This document shows positions 1 to 12,029 of a DNA stretch of 64,000 bases, piece by piece (position 1 is the stretch's first letter; the number at the start of each line of letters is the position of its first letter). The DNA is taken from positions 76,249,931-76,313,930 of the forward strand of contig NW_026622985.1 in NCBI RefSeq assembly GCF_023065955.2, written 5' to 3'. Source of the stretch: Ursus arctos (Eukaryota > Chordata > Mammalia > Carnivora > Ursidae). The notes beneath the pieces were generated by a model. It made no database searches, was not told where the DNA came from, and saw only the letters and a program-made list of their open reading frames with translations. Both the position numbers and the translations under genes were made by a program.

Positions 1-383
1 AAGCCTGTTGTGGCTTAGGATACAAATTGGCCTATAGTTTCTCATTCTATTGGCCACAGCAGATCACAAAGCCAAACCTGAGGAGTGGGAAATCATGTTG
101 GGTCCTAGAGAGAGCATTCAGCACAGCTGCATGGCTAGGAACATGAATACAGGGAGGAATAGAAATGGAGGCAATAGATCAGTCTACCACTGTGTGCACA
201 ATAAACTTTGTGGACTTCAGCTTTTGCAAATAATTAAATGTGAATCAAATATAAATATCAGACATCATTCAATTGAGTTCATTAGTTACTGTGATCAAAC
301 ATTTCCTGTAGGTCAAAAAAAAAAAGGAAAAAGAGAAAAGCACATATCACCCAAATCTAATTAATCTGGGAACTGGCATGAAG
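1..383. other. Unassigned sequence
   Basis: I recognise no gene or repeat family here. A 104-codon open frame from position 50 has no recognisable domain and ends in a lysine-rich stretch encoded by a poly-A tract, so I do not treat it as a gene. Confidence 0.5.

Positions 384-428
<45 letters not shown>
384..428. repeat. (ATT)n microsatellite
   Basis: About fifteen uninterrupted copies of the trinucleotide ATT. Long pure arrays like this are usually length-polymorphic (known behaviour; not testable from one copy). Confidence 0.95.
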
Positions 429-2695
429 TTGTTAGTAGGAGATATAAAATATTCAACATTTTATAACATGAAATAAAATAAGGATCATCAGTAATTGCTA
501 TAAATATTTCCTTTTTACGAAATAGTTTGAAATATGTTCTTGAATAAAGTGTGCCAAATGTGAAATAAATTATGTTAAAGTTTTACCTCTGAGTTTTAAC
601 CAATATACATTAAAAAGTTGGGTGATCTAAAAATTTTTTCAGTTACAGTTAAAAGAACCAATATCACTCACCTGTACTACTTCAGCTATTTGAAAGTTAC
701 TTTTTTTCAAACTAAATACATGTCTTAGGGATGAGACTGGAAAAGAATAGAAAAAAAATTGCTTACATTTAAGTTAAGTGTTGTTTTTGTGTTTTTCTTA
801 TGGATGGCCACTTTGCTTTGCTCGGAGCCCTTTTCTCTCTCTGAGGTGATGCATCCTTTGATCCTGGTAGGGGAATAAGAAGTAGGTTCTTAAATACTTG
901 TCTTTCCTGCACACACCCCAGTCTATCATATATCTGAATTCTGAAGATCCCAAGAGGGGTCAAAATACCCAGTTCTTCCAGAAACACATGTAAGAGAACA
1001 AGGACTGGATATATTATGACTTTATAGCGCAGCTTAAAAATTATCAGGCACATCTCTACCCCTTGTATTTTATGTTTCTTTACTCAAATTAATTCTGCGT
1101 ACTTTTTTCCCTCCTACATGAATTTTGTGATCATTTTGTCAAGTTCAAGCAATATTGTTTAAGATTTGGCTTGAAATGTGTTTAGATATGTAGATTAACT
1201 TGTACCTATCAGGACTTTGCCATATTGTTTTTCTATTCAGGATTATGACATCCACATAATTTATGTATTAAAGAGTCATTAATAGTCACAAGCTAAACTT
1301 TGCCTCCTTCCCAGAAGTTCTTCACATTTCCTTTTTAGGTTGTTATTTGATATTCCTATTTCTACTCTTAGGAATGAAAATTGTTTTAAATTATAATTAC
1401 TGATTCTTTTTCTTAATAGGAAAGAATCTCAGAACACATATTGTCTAGGTCGTTAGTATTTAAATGGATGGCCTCAGGATATTTACATGTAGAGAATTTT
1501 AATTAATGTTTAATAAAGTAAATATTAATTACACTTTTGAAATGCATATAAGTTTTATCTTTGCTTAATAATGTAGACACTTTTAAATGACATTCAAACT
1601 TTTAAAATTATCCACTGCTAAATTCTCAGTATCTGTAGTTTGAAAGATCTCTGCTTTCTACTTATTATTGTTGGTTGTAATGAACCATTCAGAATTTCAA
1701 AGATTAAGTCTATTCTCTAAATTAAGTATATGGACACAATTGGATATGTTTGGCTGGTTGCTGTCTCACTGAAGTATAATTGCCTTTGTCCATCCTTATA
1801 AAGATATTTTTAGCAATTCACAATAAGAAAAAAAAAAAACCGTTCTGAATAAGCTTTCATTAGAATTTCCAAGGAATATAGAAAGAGTTTGTGGTTCTGT
1901 TAATTTCCTTTCAAGATTTCTCTTCTACAACTACAATAAAATAGGTGTCACAGAAATAGATTTTGATGTACCTGAAAAAGTCAGATTTATAACCTCTGGT
2001 TAGAATAGGGGAAATTTATATATTTGATGTGGATCTAACTATAAGAATATATGGGTGATTTAAGCAACTGTCATACAGAGATACAAAGGACAAAATTTTG
2101 CTTTAATTTTCTTACAGAAAAACGTGTTGTTTTAAATTATTTTTAGTTCAAAGATTGATGGAATCAGCAGTTGTTCAAAAGGTATTGTCAATCCTTCTCT
2201 AAAGTCAACCACAATAATACAACAAAAAGAAATATAACCCATTACCAGTGTCATTAGCAGTCACCTTACTCAGTGCCGACTGAAAATTGATGGCCAAAAT
2301 AGAGAATGACTCCTTTAATTTGCTCACATTCATCTTGAAAGTCAAAAGAACGAATGGACTATTTTCAAAAGATGGGAATAGGCAATTTATCTTTGTTCAC
2401 ACTGGATGAACTGTGCCTGCCCATCAGCCCCTATACATAAAGTAAGTAGAACTAAAGAGTGTGGGGGGTGGGGTACTGGGGGAAAATGACAATGTTGGGG
2501 GGGAGAAAAATAACAAGTTTTTAATAAAGGATGATAGAATATTAGAGATAAAATCTTTAAAAGGAAGAATCATAATAAGACTGAGAAGTAAAATCTAAAG
2601 AAACAGTAAAAGAAGAATGGAATAAACAGACATGTTGCAATGAACCAGAGATAAATATCATGATGGTAAAGAGAGGGAGGGAAACTTTGGAACTC
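429..2695. other. Unassigned AT-rich sequence
   Basis: No repeat family or gene was recognised over this 2.3-kb stretch. It contains a poly-A run near 1829 and a cluster of G runs at 2463-2503. The 94-codon reverse open frame at 769-1053 has no recognisable domain. Confidence 0.45.
2463..2503 (+). other. G-run cluster, possible G-quadruplex
   Basis: Four runs of four to seven G are visible (2463-2468, 2470-2473, 2478-2482, 2497-2503). The first two loops are 1 and 4 nt; the third is 14 nt and would weaken folding. Purely a sequence-pattern call. Confidence 0.35.
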
Positions 2696-2708
2696 AAAAA
2701 AAGAAATA

Positions 2709-2914
2709 GGGGCACCTGGGTGGCTCAGTTGGTTAAGCGTCTGCCTTCGGTCTCAGCTCATGATCCCAGGGTCCTGGGATTGAGCCCCACATGGGGCTCC
2801 CTGCTCAGTGGGGAGCCTGCTTCTCCCCCTCCCTCTGCCCCTGCCCCTAACCCACTCATGCTCTCTTGCTCCCTATGTCTCTCTCTCTCTCAAATAAATA
2901 AATAAACTCTTTTT
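2709..2914 (+). mobile_element. Can-SINE
   Basis: A full-length carnivore tRNA-derived SINE: GGGGCACCTGGGTGGCTCAG head, box-B-like region, CT-rich body, CAAATAAATAAATAAA and A-rich tail. Candidate target-site duplication AAAAAAAGAAAT lies at about 2697-2708 and 2915-2926. The open frame running through it is a shadow of the SINE. Confidence 0.95.
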
Positions 2915-2926
2915 AAAAAAAGAAAT

Positions 2927-3449
2927 GAAGTATTATCACGGTTTAAAATCCAGAACCTCTGATATTATTGGATTATAACCCATAAATAAAAGTGTCTTAG
3001 TCCATACTGTTATAAATTGAATAAACAAATCAATGAGAAGAAACATCTTTTTCTTATTGAAAAATTCCAATTAATAAAGGTAGGAAGAATAAAGGAAAAG
3101 CAAAATTAGCATTGGACAAACACCACAGTAATAATAATAATAATAATTGTTGCAGGCATGATCCACCAATGGATGCTAAAATCAGTGAGCAAAACTTTGA
3201 GGGGAAATTGAGTATTTGCATACTCTCAAATATTTTCTCCAAGATATTTATTAACTACAAACAGGCAAAGAGCAACTTACAGTGGAGAAACTCAAGACCC
3301 ATAGACAGAACCTTAGCCAAGTGATCATCGGTAATATCACTAATAATAAGACTTACTGACATTATGTACCCTCTGATATGTACTGAGAAGAGCAAAAATA
3401 ATCACTTCTGTGTCTTAACATGTTATGACCTCATGTAAATAACATTAAA
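2927..3449. other. Unassigned sequence with (AAT)n
   Basis: Mostly unassigned. A short (AAT)n array of about seven units lies at 3128-3148. Open frames on both strands cross that array and show no domain. Confidence 0.5.
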
Positions 3450-3815
3450 AAAATGAAGGATATTCTATAAATTAAGTGACTGATACTCTTCGAAAGTGTC
3501 AAGGTCCTGAAAGATGAAGACTGAAGGATAGTCACTGATTGGACAAAGGAGACAGGACAACTAAACACAGGGTAGAATCTTGGACCAGAACTGGAGAAGA
3601 GACAGGTAATTAGTGGAAAACCTGGGGAAGTTTGAATAAGGTCTGTATTTTAATTAACAGTAGTGTACCTATATTAATTTCCTGGTTCTGGTTATTTTGT
3701 TGTGGTTATATGTAACATGAGGGGGGCGGGCACTGGGCGAAGGGCATATGGAAGCAACTATTTTGCAGCTTTTCTGTAAATTTAAAATTATTTTAAATAA
3801 AAGTCAAAAAAAATT
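3450..3815 (+). mobile_element. Old L1 (L1M) 3' end
   Basis: Resembles the 3' untranslated end of old mammalian L1: a G-rich stretch at 3720-3735, a 'GCAGCTTTTCTGTAAATTTA' block near 3767-3786, then AAATAAAAGTC followed by an A-run. No coding part remains. The exact subfamily needs a repeat search. Confidence 0.6.
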
Positions 3816-4480
3816 CTGGGCACCAAGCGAAAACTTTAGACAAGACTTCTATTTAGGAATAATGTACTGATACATTTAATTGTGTTTGGTTTTTGCTGTG
3901 TTTTGATAATTCAGGTGGTGTTTTTACTTTAGTAGCTGCACCCATTATGAGAAGTGATTAGGCTCCTTTTCCTCAAGAGTGTTTGCAGGGCACTGGAATT
4001 CTCAGCTCCAACCAAGATTCTCAATTCCAGACTTGGCAATGTAACAAGGAGATAGAAGAGCAGCAAGCTCCTGGTGACTCTGTGGACTTGAGTAATTATT
4101 AAGCCAGTAGCAATCGTAACAGACTCATGTGAAGAGCACTTGCCTCCTCTCCCAGTACCAGGTAATTCTGGATCCCTATGTTATGATGGGGGTAAAAAGA
4201 GGAATAACCCCCAAATTGACTTACATTCTCATCAAATGTCTGAATAGAGGTTCCAATCAGATTACTGATTTAAAGAAAATAATAATACATTTCTTGCACC
4301 TTCAAGATTGTGGATTAAGATTTATACTATCTCTCCTAAATCTCCTGTTAATTATTAAATAAATAAAATCATGATAAACACACTTTTTTTTTTTTTTGGA
4401 ATAACATATAATGCAGAAGTTCTCAGACTTCAAATGCTATTTCCAGATCCCTCTGCTCCAGACTTTGGAAAAATCCTATT
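3816..4480. other. Unassigned sequence
   Basis: Nothing recognised apart from a poly-T tract at about 4384-4398. A 77-codon open frame at 4129-4362 has no recognisable domain. Confidence 0.45.
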
Positions 4481-4691
4481 TTTAAAAAAAGATTTATTTG
4501 TTTGTTTGTTTATTTATTTATTTAGGTGGGTTGGGCAGAGGGAGAGGGAGTGAGAATCCAAGCAGACTTCATTCTGAGTGCAGAGCTGTATATGGGGCTC
4601 CAGGCAGGCTCAATCCTATGACCCTGAGATCATGACCTGAGCTGAAACCAGGAGTCAGATGCTTAAGCGACTCTGCCACCCAGGTGCCTCC
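4481..4691 (-). mobile_element. Can-SINE, reverse
   Basis: Reverse-strand Can-SINE: poly-A/TTTATTT tail at the left (about 4481-4525), then the body and a tRNA-like head ending in CCACCCAGGTGCCTC. Diverged within the body (CTGTATATGGGGCTCCAGGC), so an older copy. Confidence 0.92.
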
Positions 4692-5414
4692 CTACTATTG
4701 ATTAGTGGGCTCAAGTACCTATAAAACACAGTACGGCCATGCATTTTTTCCCCTCCTTTGAGATTTGAAAGAATTGGCAATTTTCATGACAAGTTGCCAT
4801 TTCTGTGACTCTGAGACTTAAATTGGTGTGTTTTATGGCAGCGGATCCAGAGAGCACCTGACAGGCCCATCAAACAGGTCATGGAACATTTCAGTAACCA
4901 GTTTGTCTGCTTAGCAACCAAATGAATATCTCCCTCTTGTTTGGTTTAGACAAGCAAGCAACTGTGAATTTACAAAGAACTTTGATATTCACTCGATTCT
5001 ACTAAAGTTCAGAATAGAAGTTCCCAGGGTTATACTCCATCACTACCAATTTCTTTTTCTCCATGGTATGTGAGTGCATTTCACTGAGGAAAGAAGAGTT
5101 TGATAGATGGCTTATCCAGAAAATAAATAACACAGTGTTTGCCAATTGCTGCTGTCTTTTATGCCTGGGTAACCTAGATTTGCATTAGAACCCAGCCACA
5201 ATTTAACAACATAATTTATGGTGCTTCTAAAAAAGCTGTTTTTTTTTTTTTTAATTCCCTGGTCTGATCATCCAAGTTCATTCTTATTGTGACATTAGTG
5301 ACTTAGAGGTTTCTATTTCCCCCTTGAAATCAACAGCATAAGAATTTGTGGTTGTACCCAAAGTAAATATTCTTTAATTCAGCACAAATACTTTATAATG
5401 ACATTATCCTTGAC
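4692..5414. other. Unassigned sequence
   Basis: No repeat or gene recognised. A poly-T run lies near 5239-5252. Confidence 0.45.
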
Positions 5415-5530
5415 TCACATGGCTTTCACTGGGCTTTGGAGTCAGACAAACTTAACTCTGATCAGTACTTAGAAGCGGTACTAACTAGAAAATCAGGGTT
5501 ATACGTTTGTCCTCTGAGATTTATAATGTA
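5415..5530 (+). mobile_element. Possible MIR fragment
   Basis: GGGCTTTGGAGTCAGACAAAC followed by weak similarity to the MIR core. Short and decayed; low certainty. Confidence 0.35.
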
Positions 5531-6164
5531 GTATCAACACCAGGTTATAACATGAGTTGTCAATGACAAAAAAAGGATTGAAGACTTGGCCACAATACTT
5601 TTTGGAAGCAAATTACGTTTGTTAATATAGATATAAGACAGTTTGTCAACTGGAATGAAAGCACAGCTATCTTAGAGTGACACCATTAAAAGCTTGAGTT
5701 ACCTAACTCTTCTTCCTCAAATTTCATGGTCTCCAAGCATGTCCATGATTTCCATGTTGATCTACCTTCAGCTCTTTTTTAACTTATTCAACATATAGAT
5801 CGAACAACCTGGCAAGAGAGAATGTATTGATTCTCCCATATTTCCACACCTCCTGACTATAATTTCTCTTGGTAAATAAATAAAGTAGCAAGCACTTATT
5901 TTTTTCCAAAGTGCCTAAGAGGAGGGATTTATTGTTGTGAATATTCCCAGAATGTTTACCTGTTTATCCATAATCTGGCTTTCTGGAGTCTGCCTCAGTG
6001 AAATGTGAATCTGATCTGGCCACCCCTACGTCCTGAAAGAGGAAGTCTTTTGGGTCTTCAAAGCAGTGATTGAGCCCAAGTCACACTTACTTGAAATCAT
6101 AATGCTATATCACTTCCAAATTTATTCTTTTATTGATTTGCATGGAATAACATCTCTGGGTTAT
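5531..6164. other. Unassigned sequence
   Basis: Nothing recognised. Confidence 0.4.
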
Positions 6165-6335
6165 TTACTATGTGTGATTTTAGGCAAGTTATCTAGACTT
6201 TGTCAAGCCATTTTTCCTTAATCCTAAATGAAACCAGTAATTTGTACCTTGTAGAGATGTTGTTTGGATTAATTATAATGCTCAGAAAGTGTATGGCACA
6301 TTTCTTTGGGTACATAATATATAATAATAAGTGAT
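6165..6335 (+). mobile_element. MIR fragment
   Basis: Matches the MIR core pattern on the plus strand: 'TTTTAGGCAAGTTATCTAGAC', then a degraded CTCAGTTTCCTCATCTGTAAA-like segment, 'GAGATGTTGTTTGGATTAA', and 'CTCAGAAAGTGTATGGCACA' near the end. Confidence 0.6.
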
Positions 6336-6499
6336 AGTAAAAATAAAATATAACAAGTTCAATATAATTAATGTTTTTATAACAAATCTATCACCTTTCA
6401 CTGTGAAGTGAAGACAAATCTAAGAGCATAGCCTCAAAAAAATCTGCACTGGAATATCATCTTAAGCAAATACATCTTATTTGCTTCATGGAAGTCATA

Positions 6500-6835
6500 T
6501 TCCCCAAACCTGAACACTGAAGGCAATATTACTGGTCATCTGGTCCAATTTCATCACAAATGAATCCCTACTAGAACTTCACCTAGATTATTAAAAACCT
6601 TTCAGGGATTGAGAACAGACTTCTTTATAAAACCCATTCCATACTCTAATTTTGGGTAAACCTGCCCATGAAGATGAAATGTGTCTTTGTAACATCTGTC
6701 TTTTGATTTCATTAGCCTCTAAGTAAAAAATGATACAAATAATTACTCTCTAAAAACTCCTATTATGTTTCTGCTAATTTTTTCCCAGGCTGAGCATTCA
6801 AAATTTCCTTATTTTTCGTATTTCATAGTTTCTAA
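6500..6835. other. Possible ancient repeat, unassigned
   Basis: The phrases 'TCATCTGGTCCAATTTCATC' and 'AACCCATTCCATACTC' look like an old dispersed mammalian repeat, but I cannot name the family. Confidence 0.25.
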
Positions 6836-7588
6836 GTTCTTTGCCATCTTTTATTTTTTTAATTTAAATTCAATTAATGAACATGTAATGTATTATTAGT
6901 TTCAGAAGTAAAGTTCGGTGATTCATCAGTCTTATATAATACCAGTGCTCATTACGTCACATGCCCTCCTTAATGTCCATCACCCAGTTACCCCTTCCTC
7001 TCACCCCCACCCTCTAGCAACCCTCAGTTTGTTTCCTATGATTCAGAGTCTCTTAAGGTTTGTCTCCCTCTGATTTCGTCTTGTTTTATTTTTCCCTTTC
7101 TTCCCCTATGATCCTCTGTTTTGTTTCTTAAATTCCATATGCATTTATGGAATAAATTCATGGAAAAATAAATATGAGTGAGATCATATGATAATTGTCT
7201 TTCTCTGATTGACTTATTTCACTTAGCGTAATACCCTCTAGTTCCATCCACATCATTGCAAATGGCAAGATTTCCTTTTTTTTTTTTTTTTGATGGCCAA
7301 GTAGTATTCTATTGTATATATACACCACATCTTCTTTATCCATGCATCTGTCGATGGACATTTGGGCTCTTTCCATGGTTTGGCTATTGTGGACACTGAT
7401 GCTATAAATATTCGGGTGCAGGTGCCCCTTCAGATCACTACATTTATAGCTTTGGGGTAAATACCTAGTAGTGCAATGGCTGGGTGGTAGGGTAGTTCTA
7501 TTTCCAACTTTTTGAGGAACCTCCATACTATTTGCGGGAGTGGCTGCACCAGCTTGCATTCCCACCAACAGTTCTTTACCATCTTTTA
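6836..7588 (-). mobile_element. 5'-truncated carnivore L1 with target-site duplication
   Basis: The L1 3' end is at the left. The body, about 6854-7570, holds the 3' UTR and the C-terminal part of ORF2 read on the reverse strand (7158-7568; motifs MERAQMSID and MWMELEGITLSEISQ). Flanks carry an 18-bp duplication GTTCTTTGCCATCTTTTA at 6836-6853 and 7571-7588 with one mismatch, which fits target-primed reverse transcription. The ORF2 remnant has no reverse-transcriptase or endonuclease domain, and stops break its 3' continuation. An internal poly-T run at 7276-7292 is an added oddity. Confidence 0.93.
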
Positions 7589-8651
7589 AATGTAAGATGA
7601 ACCATCTCCACTTGAATATTCCGTGAGTGGTCTGACAATGGCAGTGAACAATGGGAAAATGGCTCTATTGTCTTCATTGATCCAAATACTGCCCTCCTAC
7701 TCCTGCGACTTAATAATAAATTAATGTGCATTACCTTGTTTTAAGTGTCCAATAACAATTTTTTTTCACACTGAGCTTATAGACAACTAAGGTATTCTTT
7801 TTCAATAACTGTTATCAGAGTAGACCTTCCCCAAGCACAGTATCTGAGTATGATATTTTTAACCCTGACTACAAGCCTCCATATTCTTCTTAAATATAAC
7901 CTCCTTGATTTGTTATTGTCCAATATAATATTTATTCTTTCAGACTTATTCAGGCATAGGTATGATACTCATTATCATTATCAAGCAATTATCAAGCAAT
8001 TCACAAATATTAAACAGAATAGTAAAGTTATCTGATAACCACCAAGCTGTACAATGGGCTTGACTTTAAAGAATTCATTGGTAATCTTCTATGTACAAAT
8101 TTGAAGAGAGGTAGAACATAAAATTCTTATATTGAGATTATTAGCAACTTTCTTATACGTAGTTCACCTATTATAAAAGATTCACTAGGACACTTAGAAT
8201 AATGAATTTAAAAAAACTTATATTTGATTCATTAATGTTTCAAGTCAAAATAGTTCAATGCTTCTATGGTCTAGACTCAGCAATTTATCAGGCACTAGCA
8301 TCACTTACAAAATTTGAATATATAAGTCAAATAATAACTAATATTTTTACTTTAAGGTTACCTGGCTCCACCACAGTAGCCTACAAAATATTGATTAGTC
8401 GATTCAATTAAACAATATGTTTAATCACAGCATAGTAACAGAAATCTGTTTACTACTAATTTATTACTAAATGCTCCCTAGACTTCATTCCATGCAACAA
8501 TTCTTAGTATGTTAAACTATAAAATGAATGCAAGCCCTGTCCCAAACTGTATGGGCTCATTTGAAAAAAATTAAATTTCAAGCTAATGGTAAGCTCTAGT
8601 GGGCTCCTCCTCTACCTTAAATCTTGTTATCATTTTGAGGGAGCAGACTTC
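7589..8651. other. Unassigned AT-rich sequence
   Basis: No gene or repeat recognised. Two 60-70-codon open frames (7850-8035, 8202-8411) have no domain and AT-driven composition. Confidence 0.45.
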
Positions 8652-8880
8652 TAATATATGTATGTATGTATGTATGTATTTATTTATTTATAGATTTTAT
8701 GTATTTATTTGACAGAGAGAGAGAGACAGCGAGAGAGGGGACACAAGCAGAGGGAGTGGGAGAGGGAGAAGCAGGCTTCCTCCCAAGCAGGTAGCCTGAT
8801 GCGGGGCTCGATCCCAGGACCCTGGGATCATGACCTGAGCCGAAAGCAGATGCTTAATGACTGAGCCATCCAGGTGCCCC
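8652..8880 (-). mobile_element. Can-SINE, reverse, with expanded tail
   Basis: Head at the right (ends CCATCCAGGTGCCCC near 8880), GA-rich body on the plus strand, tail at the left. The tail has grown into (TATG)n then (TTTA)n at about 8655-8692, a common fate of SINE A-tails. Confidence 0.93.
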
Positions 8881-8984
8881 CAAACATTTTTAGACCAAAA
8901 TTTAAACACATCTTCTCTGTGCATTAGCTCCTTATTTCACTAAACAACCTGGACCTGTCATCATTCAGAACTGTTTCTCTTTGT

Positions 8985-9300
8985 GTCTTCTAACCGTTCC
9001 CCACTAGCTGAAATATTTCTACTAATTTCTCCAACTCCACACTCACTTTTTAAGGCTTGGTTTAGATTTTGGCTTATTAGACACTCTTTTCTGGGGCCCA
9101 GAAGACTCTCGCCTCTAGTTTCCTGTACCATTGTGGCTAGTTACATTATTAAACCCACCACATAATGTTTTGTCTTCCCCACTAGTTGCAACAACTTTGA
9201 GGGCAGAGATCCTGAATCATTTATCTTTATGTCTCTATGGCATAATACAGTGCCCAACAAGTGAAATGTGTTCAATGAATTTGAATGAAGGAAAAGCAAA
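8985..9300 (+). mobile_element. L2 3' end
   Basis: Pattern of the LINE-2 3' region: CTCCAACTCCACACTCACTT, 'TTGAGGGCAGAGATCCTGAA', 'ATACAGTGCCCAACAAG' and 'CAATGAATTTGAATGAAGGA' at the end. Decayed and without coding sequence. The open frames on both strands here are not genes. Confidence 0.7.
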
Positions 9301-9987
9301 ATGTGATGTTCAGTGGTGAAATCAGAGCACTGAAGAAGTCCAAAAGAGAGAGAAATGAATTGTGAATGGTGTCGTGAAGTACATGACATTTGAAATGGAT
9401 CTTGAAAGATACACATGATTTGGAATGGCACTGTGTTATAAGATGAAGGGATGGTACATTTCAGAAGGGAGATTTAATAAACCATGACTAAAGATCAAAG
9501 AGCTTCACTGCAAGAATGCACCCAAAATTAAACTAATGAAGGAGAACCTGGTAGAATAAGTGAGAACAAAATATTCTTTAACTTCTGACATGGATGATAG
9601 GTCTCAGAGGATAATCAAGAGGACCTAATTAGCTGAGCAAAAGGGTGTCTTTGTGATTGAAAAAGAAACATTATCTTTTGCATTCATGGAGACAGGTAGG
9701 TAAGACCATTAAATGCAAAAATCTTTGTAGAAGAAAATATTTTTTTAAATGCAAATAATATATTGCAAATATGAATAGGATTAGTTGTATTTTGTGTTGG
9801 CAAACAGATTGAATAGATGCTTCATGTGCAAATGACTAAAAAATAATAACAAACATGAAGACATTAAAAACCGGGAAATGCTAGTCAGTCAACAATTATT
9901 GAGCTACTTCTCTTTTCATTACTGTGGAAGATACAACTGATGCAGAAAATAAGACACTTTACCTTAAAAAGCTTAAAATCCCATTTA
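9301..9987. other. Unassigned sequence
   Basis: No recognisable element; an A-rich/AT-rich stretch. Confidence 0.45.
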
Positions 9988-10206
9988 GGGGCACCTGGGT
10001 GGCTCTGTTGGTTGAGCAACTGACTCTTGGTTTTGGCTCAGGGCATGATCTCAGGGTCGTGAGATTGAGCCCCATCTTGGGTTCTGCACTCACCATGGAG
10101 TCTGGTTGAGATTCTTTCCCCCTAACCCCCTGCCCACTCTACCCTTCCCCCCACTTGCACTCTCTCTATCTCAAACAAATAAATAAATGAAGTCTTTAAA
10201 AAAAGT
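9988..10206 (+). mobile_element. Can-SINE
   Basis: Full-length head-to-tail copy with GGGGCACCTGGGTGGCTCTG head, CT-rich body and CAAACAAATAAATAAATG tail followed by an A-run. Several substitutions mark it as not recent. Confidence 0.95.
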
Positions 10207-11054
10207 AGTAAGCCTAAAAAATAGAAGGCAAAAATAATAGATTCTAACAAGTAAAACCTAAAAATATGATTTTTTAAAAATGATAAACCTGCATATGAGT
10301 ATTAGGTGGAAGGAAGGCATTCAAGGTTTAAGTGCTACCTTTAACAAAGGCATAGATGTTCTGTCATGTATGAGAAATGCACAGAATGGCAAGGATGTGG
10401 AAGTGCTAAAGTGAGGGTCTGTGATGGTGAGTTAGTCACTACAGTGATGAGAATCAGGGAGAAGCCTGCAAGACTCAGTATTTTAAACTAATAGATAACA
10501 TGAAGGTGCTACAAGATTTGAAAACAGAAATCACATGAAAAAAATTGCACCAATGTCTGAGGTTAACTGGGCCATCCATTTAATTAAAAAAAAAAAAGTC
10601 CATAAAGCATTGCTAAATAGCCATTACTTCATTTCTTTATTCCTGTTCCCTCTTCCCCATACATACCTATGTGTACACACTTTTACACAATCATATGTTT
10701 TTTACCTTTTTGTGTTTTTAATTTGCTTTCCTTGTAATAGTCCTTATAAGCTATTTGTGGATTTTAGTCCCAGGTCTATTTATCTCTGCATCTATTCCTG
10801 TGATATTTAATGTCTTCCAAACTCCCAGTAGAGTTATTGTCTTTACACCTTTCTTCTGTATTCATCTATAGTGTTTAAATACCATCAAAAAGAACCACCA
10901 AATTCTGAATCATCTAGTAGTCCTTGCACAAGGAACTGTCTTAATTTTTTTGTTGTTCTTGGTAACTAAAGAAAAGAAAAAGAAAAAAGAAAAGTAAAAA
11001 AGAAAAAGAAGAAAGAGAAAAAGAATTGATAGGTAATACAATGCAACTACAAAC
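10207..11054. other. Unassigned sequence with A/G-rich low-complexity tract
   Basis: No gene seen. An AAAGA-type low-complexity tract lies at 10970-11026. A 91-codon open frame at 10535-10810 is rich in Phe/Leu/Tyr and shows no conserved domain. Confidence 0.5.
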
Positions 11055-11305
11055 AACTACAATTTATTGATTCATTGCTACATGCCAGACCCCCTACAAA
11101 AAAACGTACCCTCCTTATTTAACCATGGTAATGATCTCATCAAGTAGGCATGTTATTATCCTTACTTTACAACTGAGGAACCAGGGGATTACAGATGTGA
11201 AATAACCCACCAAAGGTCACACAGGCTATCACACAGGGATCCATATGTTGGGCTTCTGGACTTCAAAACCCTTGCTTTCAATTACTACACTATGCTGTTT
11301 CAGCC
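11055..11305 (-). mobile_element. MIR, reverse
   Basis: Nearly full MIR on the reverse strand: 'TTATTGATTCATTGCTACAT', 'TTATTATCCTTACTTTACAA', 'CTGAGGAACCAGGGGATTAC', 'CCAAAGGTCACACAGGCTAT', and 'ACTACACTATGCTGTT' at the end, all in reverse MIR order. Confidence 0.85.
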
Positions 11306-11415
11306 CAGATTTGTGTCTTCTCAAACGCCATCAACCAGCATTTTTAAAGAGTATACAAAACTAAAATTAATCAAAGATTTCCTATTCAAAAAATGTTATT
11401 TAAATGAAGCTAGGA

Positions 11416-11597
11416 GGGGTGCCTGGGTGGCTCAGGCATTTAACATCTGCCTTTGGCTCAGGTCATGATCCCAGGGTCCTGGGATGGAATCCCACATTGG
11501 GCTCCCTGCTCAGCGTGGAGCCTGCTTCTCCCTCTCATTGCTGCTCCCCTGCAAGTGCTTTCTCTTTGACAAATAAATAAAATTAAAAAAATAAAGC
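11416..11597 (+). mobile_element. Can-SINE
   Basis: GGGGTGCCTGGGTGGCTCAG head, 'TCATGATCCCAGGGTCCTGG', CT-rich body and AAATAAATAAAATTAAAAAA tail. Slightly shortened in the body. Confidence 0.94.
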
Positions 11598-11679
11598 TAT
11601 GAAATTATAATGATTTCCACTGTGTATGTATCTTACAAGAGTACAGAGTTAAAAAAAAAAACACTTCCTAGAAACACTT

Positions 11680-11931
11680 AAAAAATTTGTTTTGACAAAC
11701 TGAGGGCCTCAGAGGGGAGGGGGGTGGGGGAATGGGATAGACCGGTGATGGGTAGTAAGGAGGGCACGTATTGCATGGTGCACTGGGTGTTATACACAAC
11801 TAATGAATCATCGAGCCTTACATCAGAAACCGGGGATGTACTGTATGGTGACTAACATAATATAACAAAAAATCATTAAAAAAATTTAAAAAAAAAAAGA
11901 GTAAAAAAAAATTTAAAAAAATTTGTTTTGA
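11680..11931 (+). mobile_element. Short 5'-truncated carnivore L1 3' end
   Basis: Only the last 200 bp or so of an L1: the 'GGGATAGACCGGTGATGGGT', 'GTGCACTGGGTGTTATACAC' and 'CATCAGAAACCGGGGATGTA' blocks followed by an A-rich tail. A duplication of about 15 bp (AAAAAATTTGTTTTGA) flanks it at about 11680-11695 and 11916-11931. Same subfamily as the element at 63309-63891, in opposite orientation. Confidence 0.92.
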
Positions 11932-12029
11932 TATTTTAACTTATGTGATCAATATGACAAAATTTCAGAAAAGCATTCAGATAGATAAGGATATTTTGTT
12001 TAACCCACTCACTCAAAAGGGCATTTAGC

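Noticed and set aside
7158..7568. A 136-codon reverse open frame
   Set aside because: It is the C-terminal part of L1 ORF2 inside a 5'-truncated insertion with target-site duplications, not a host gene.
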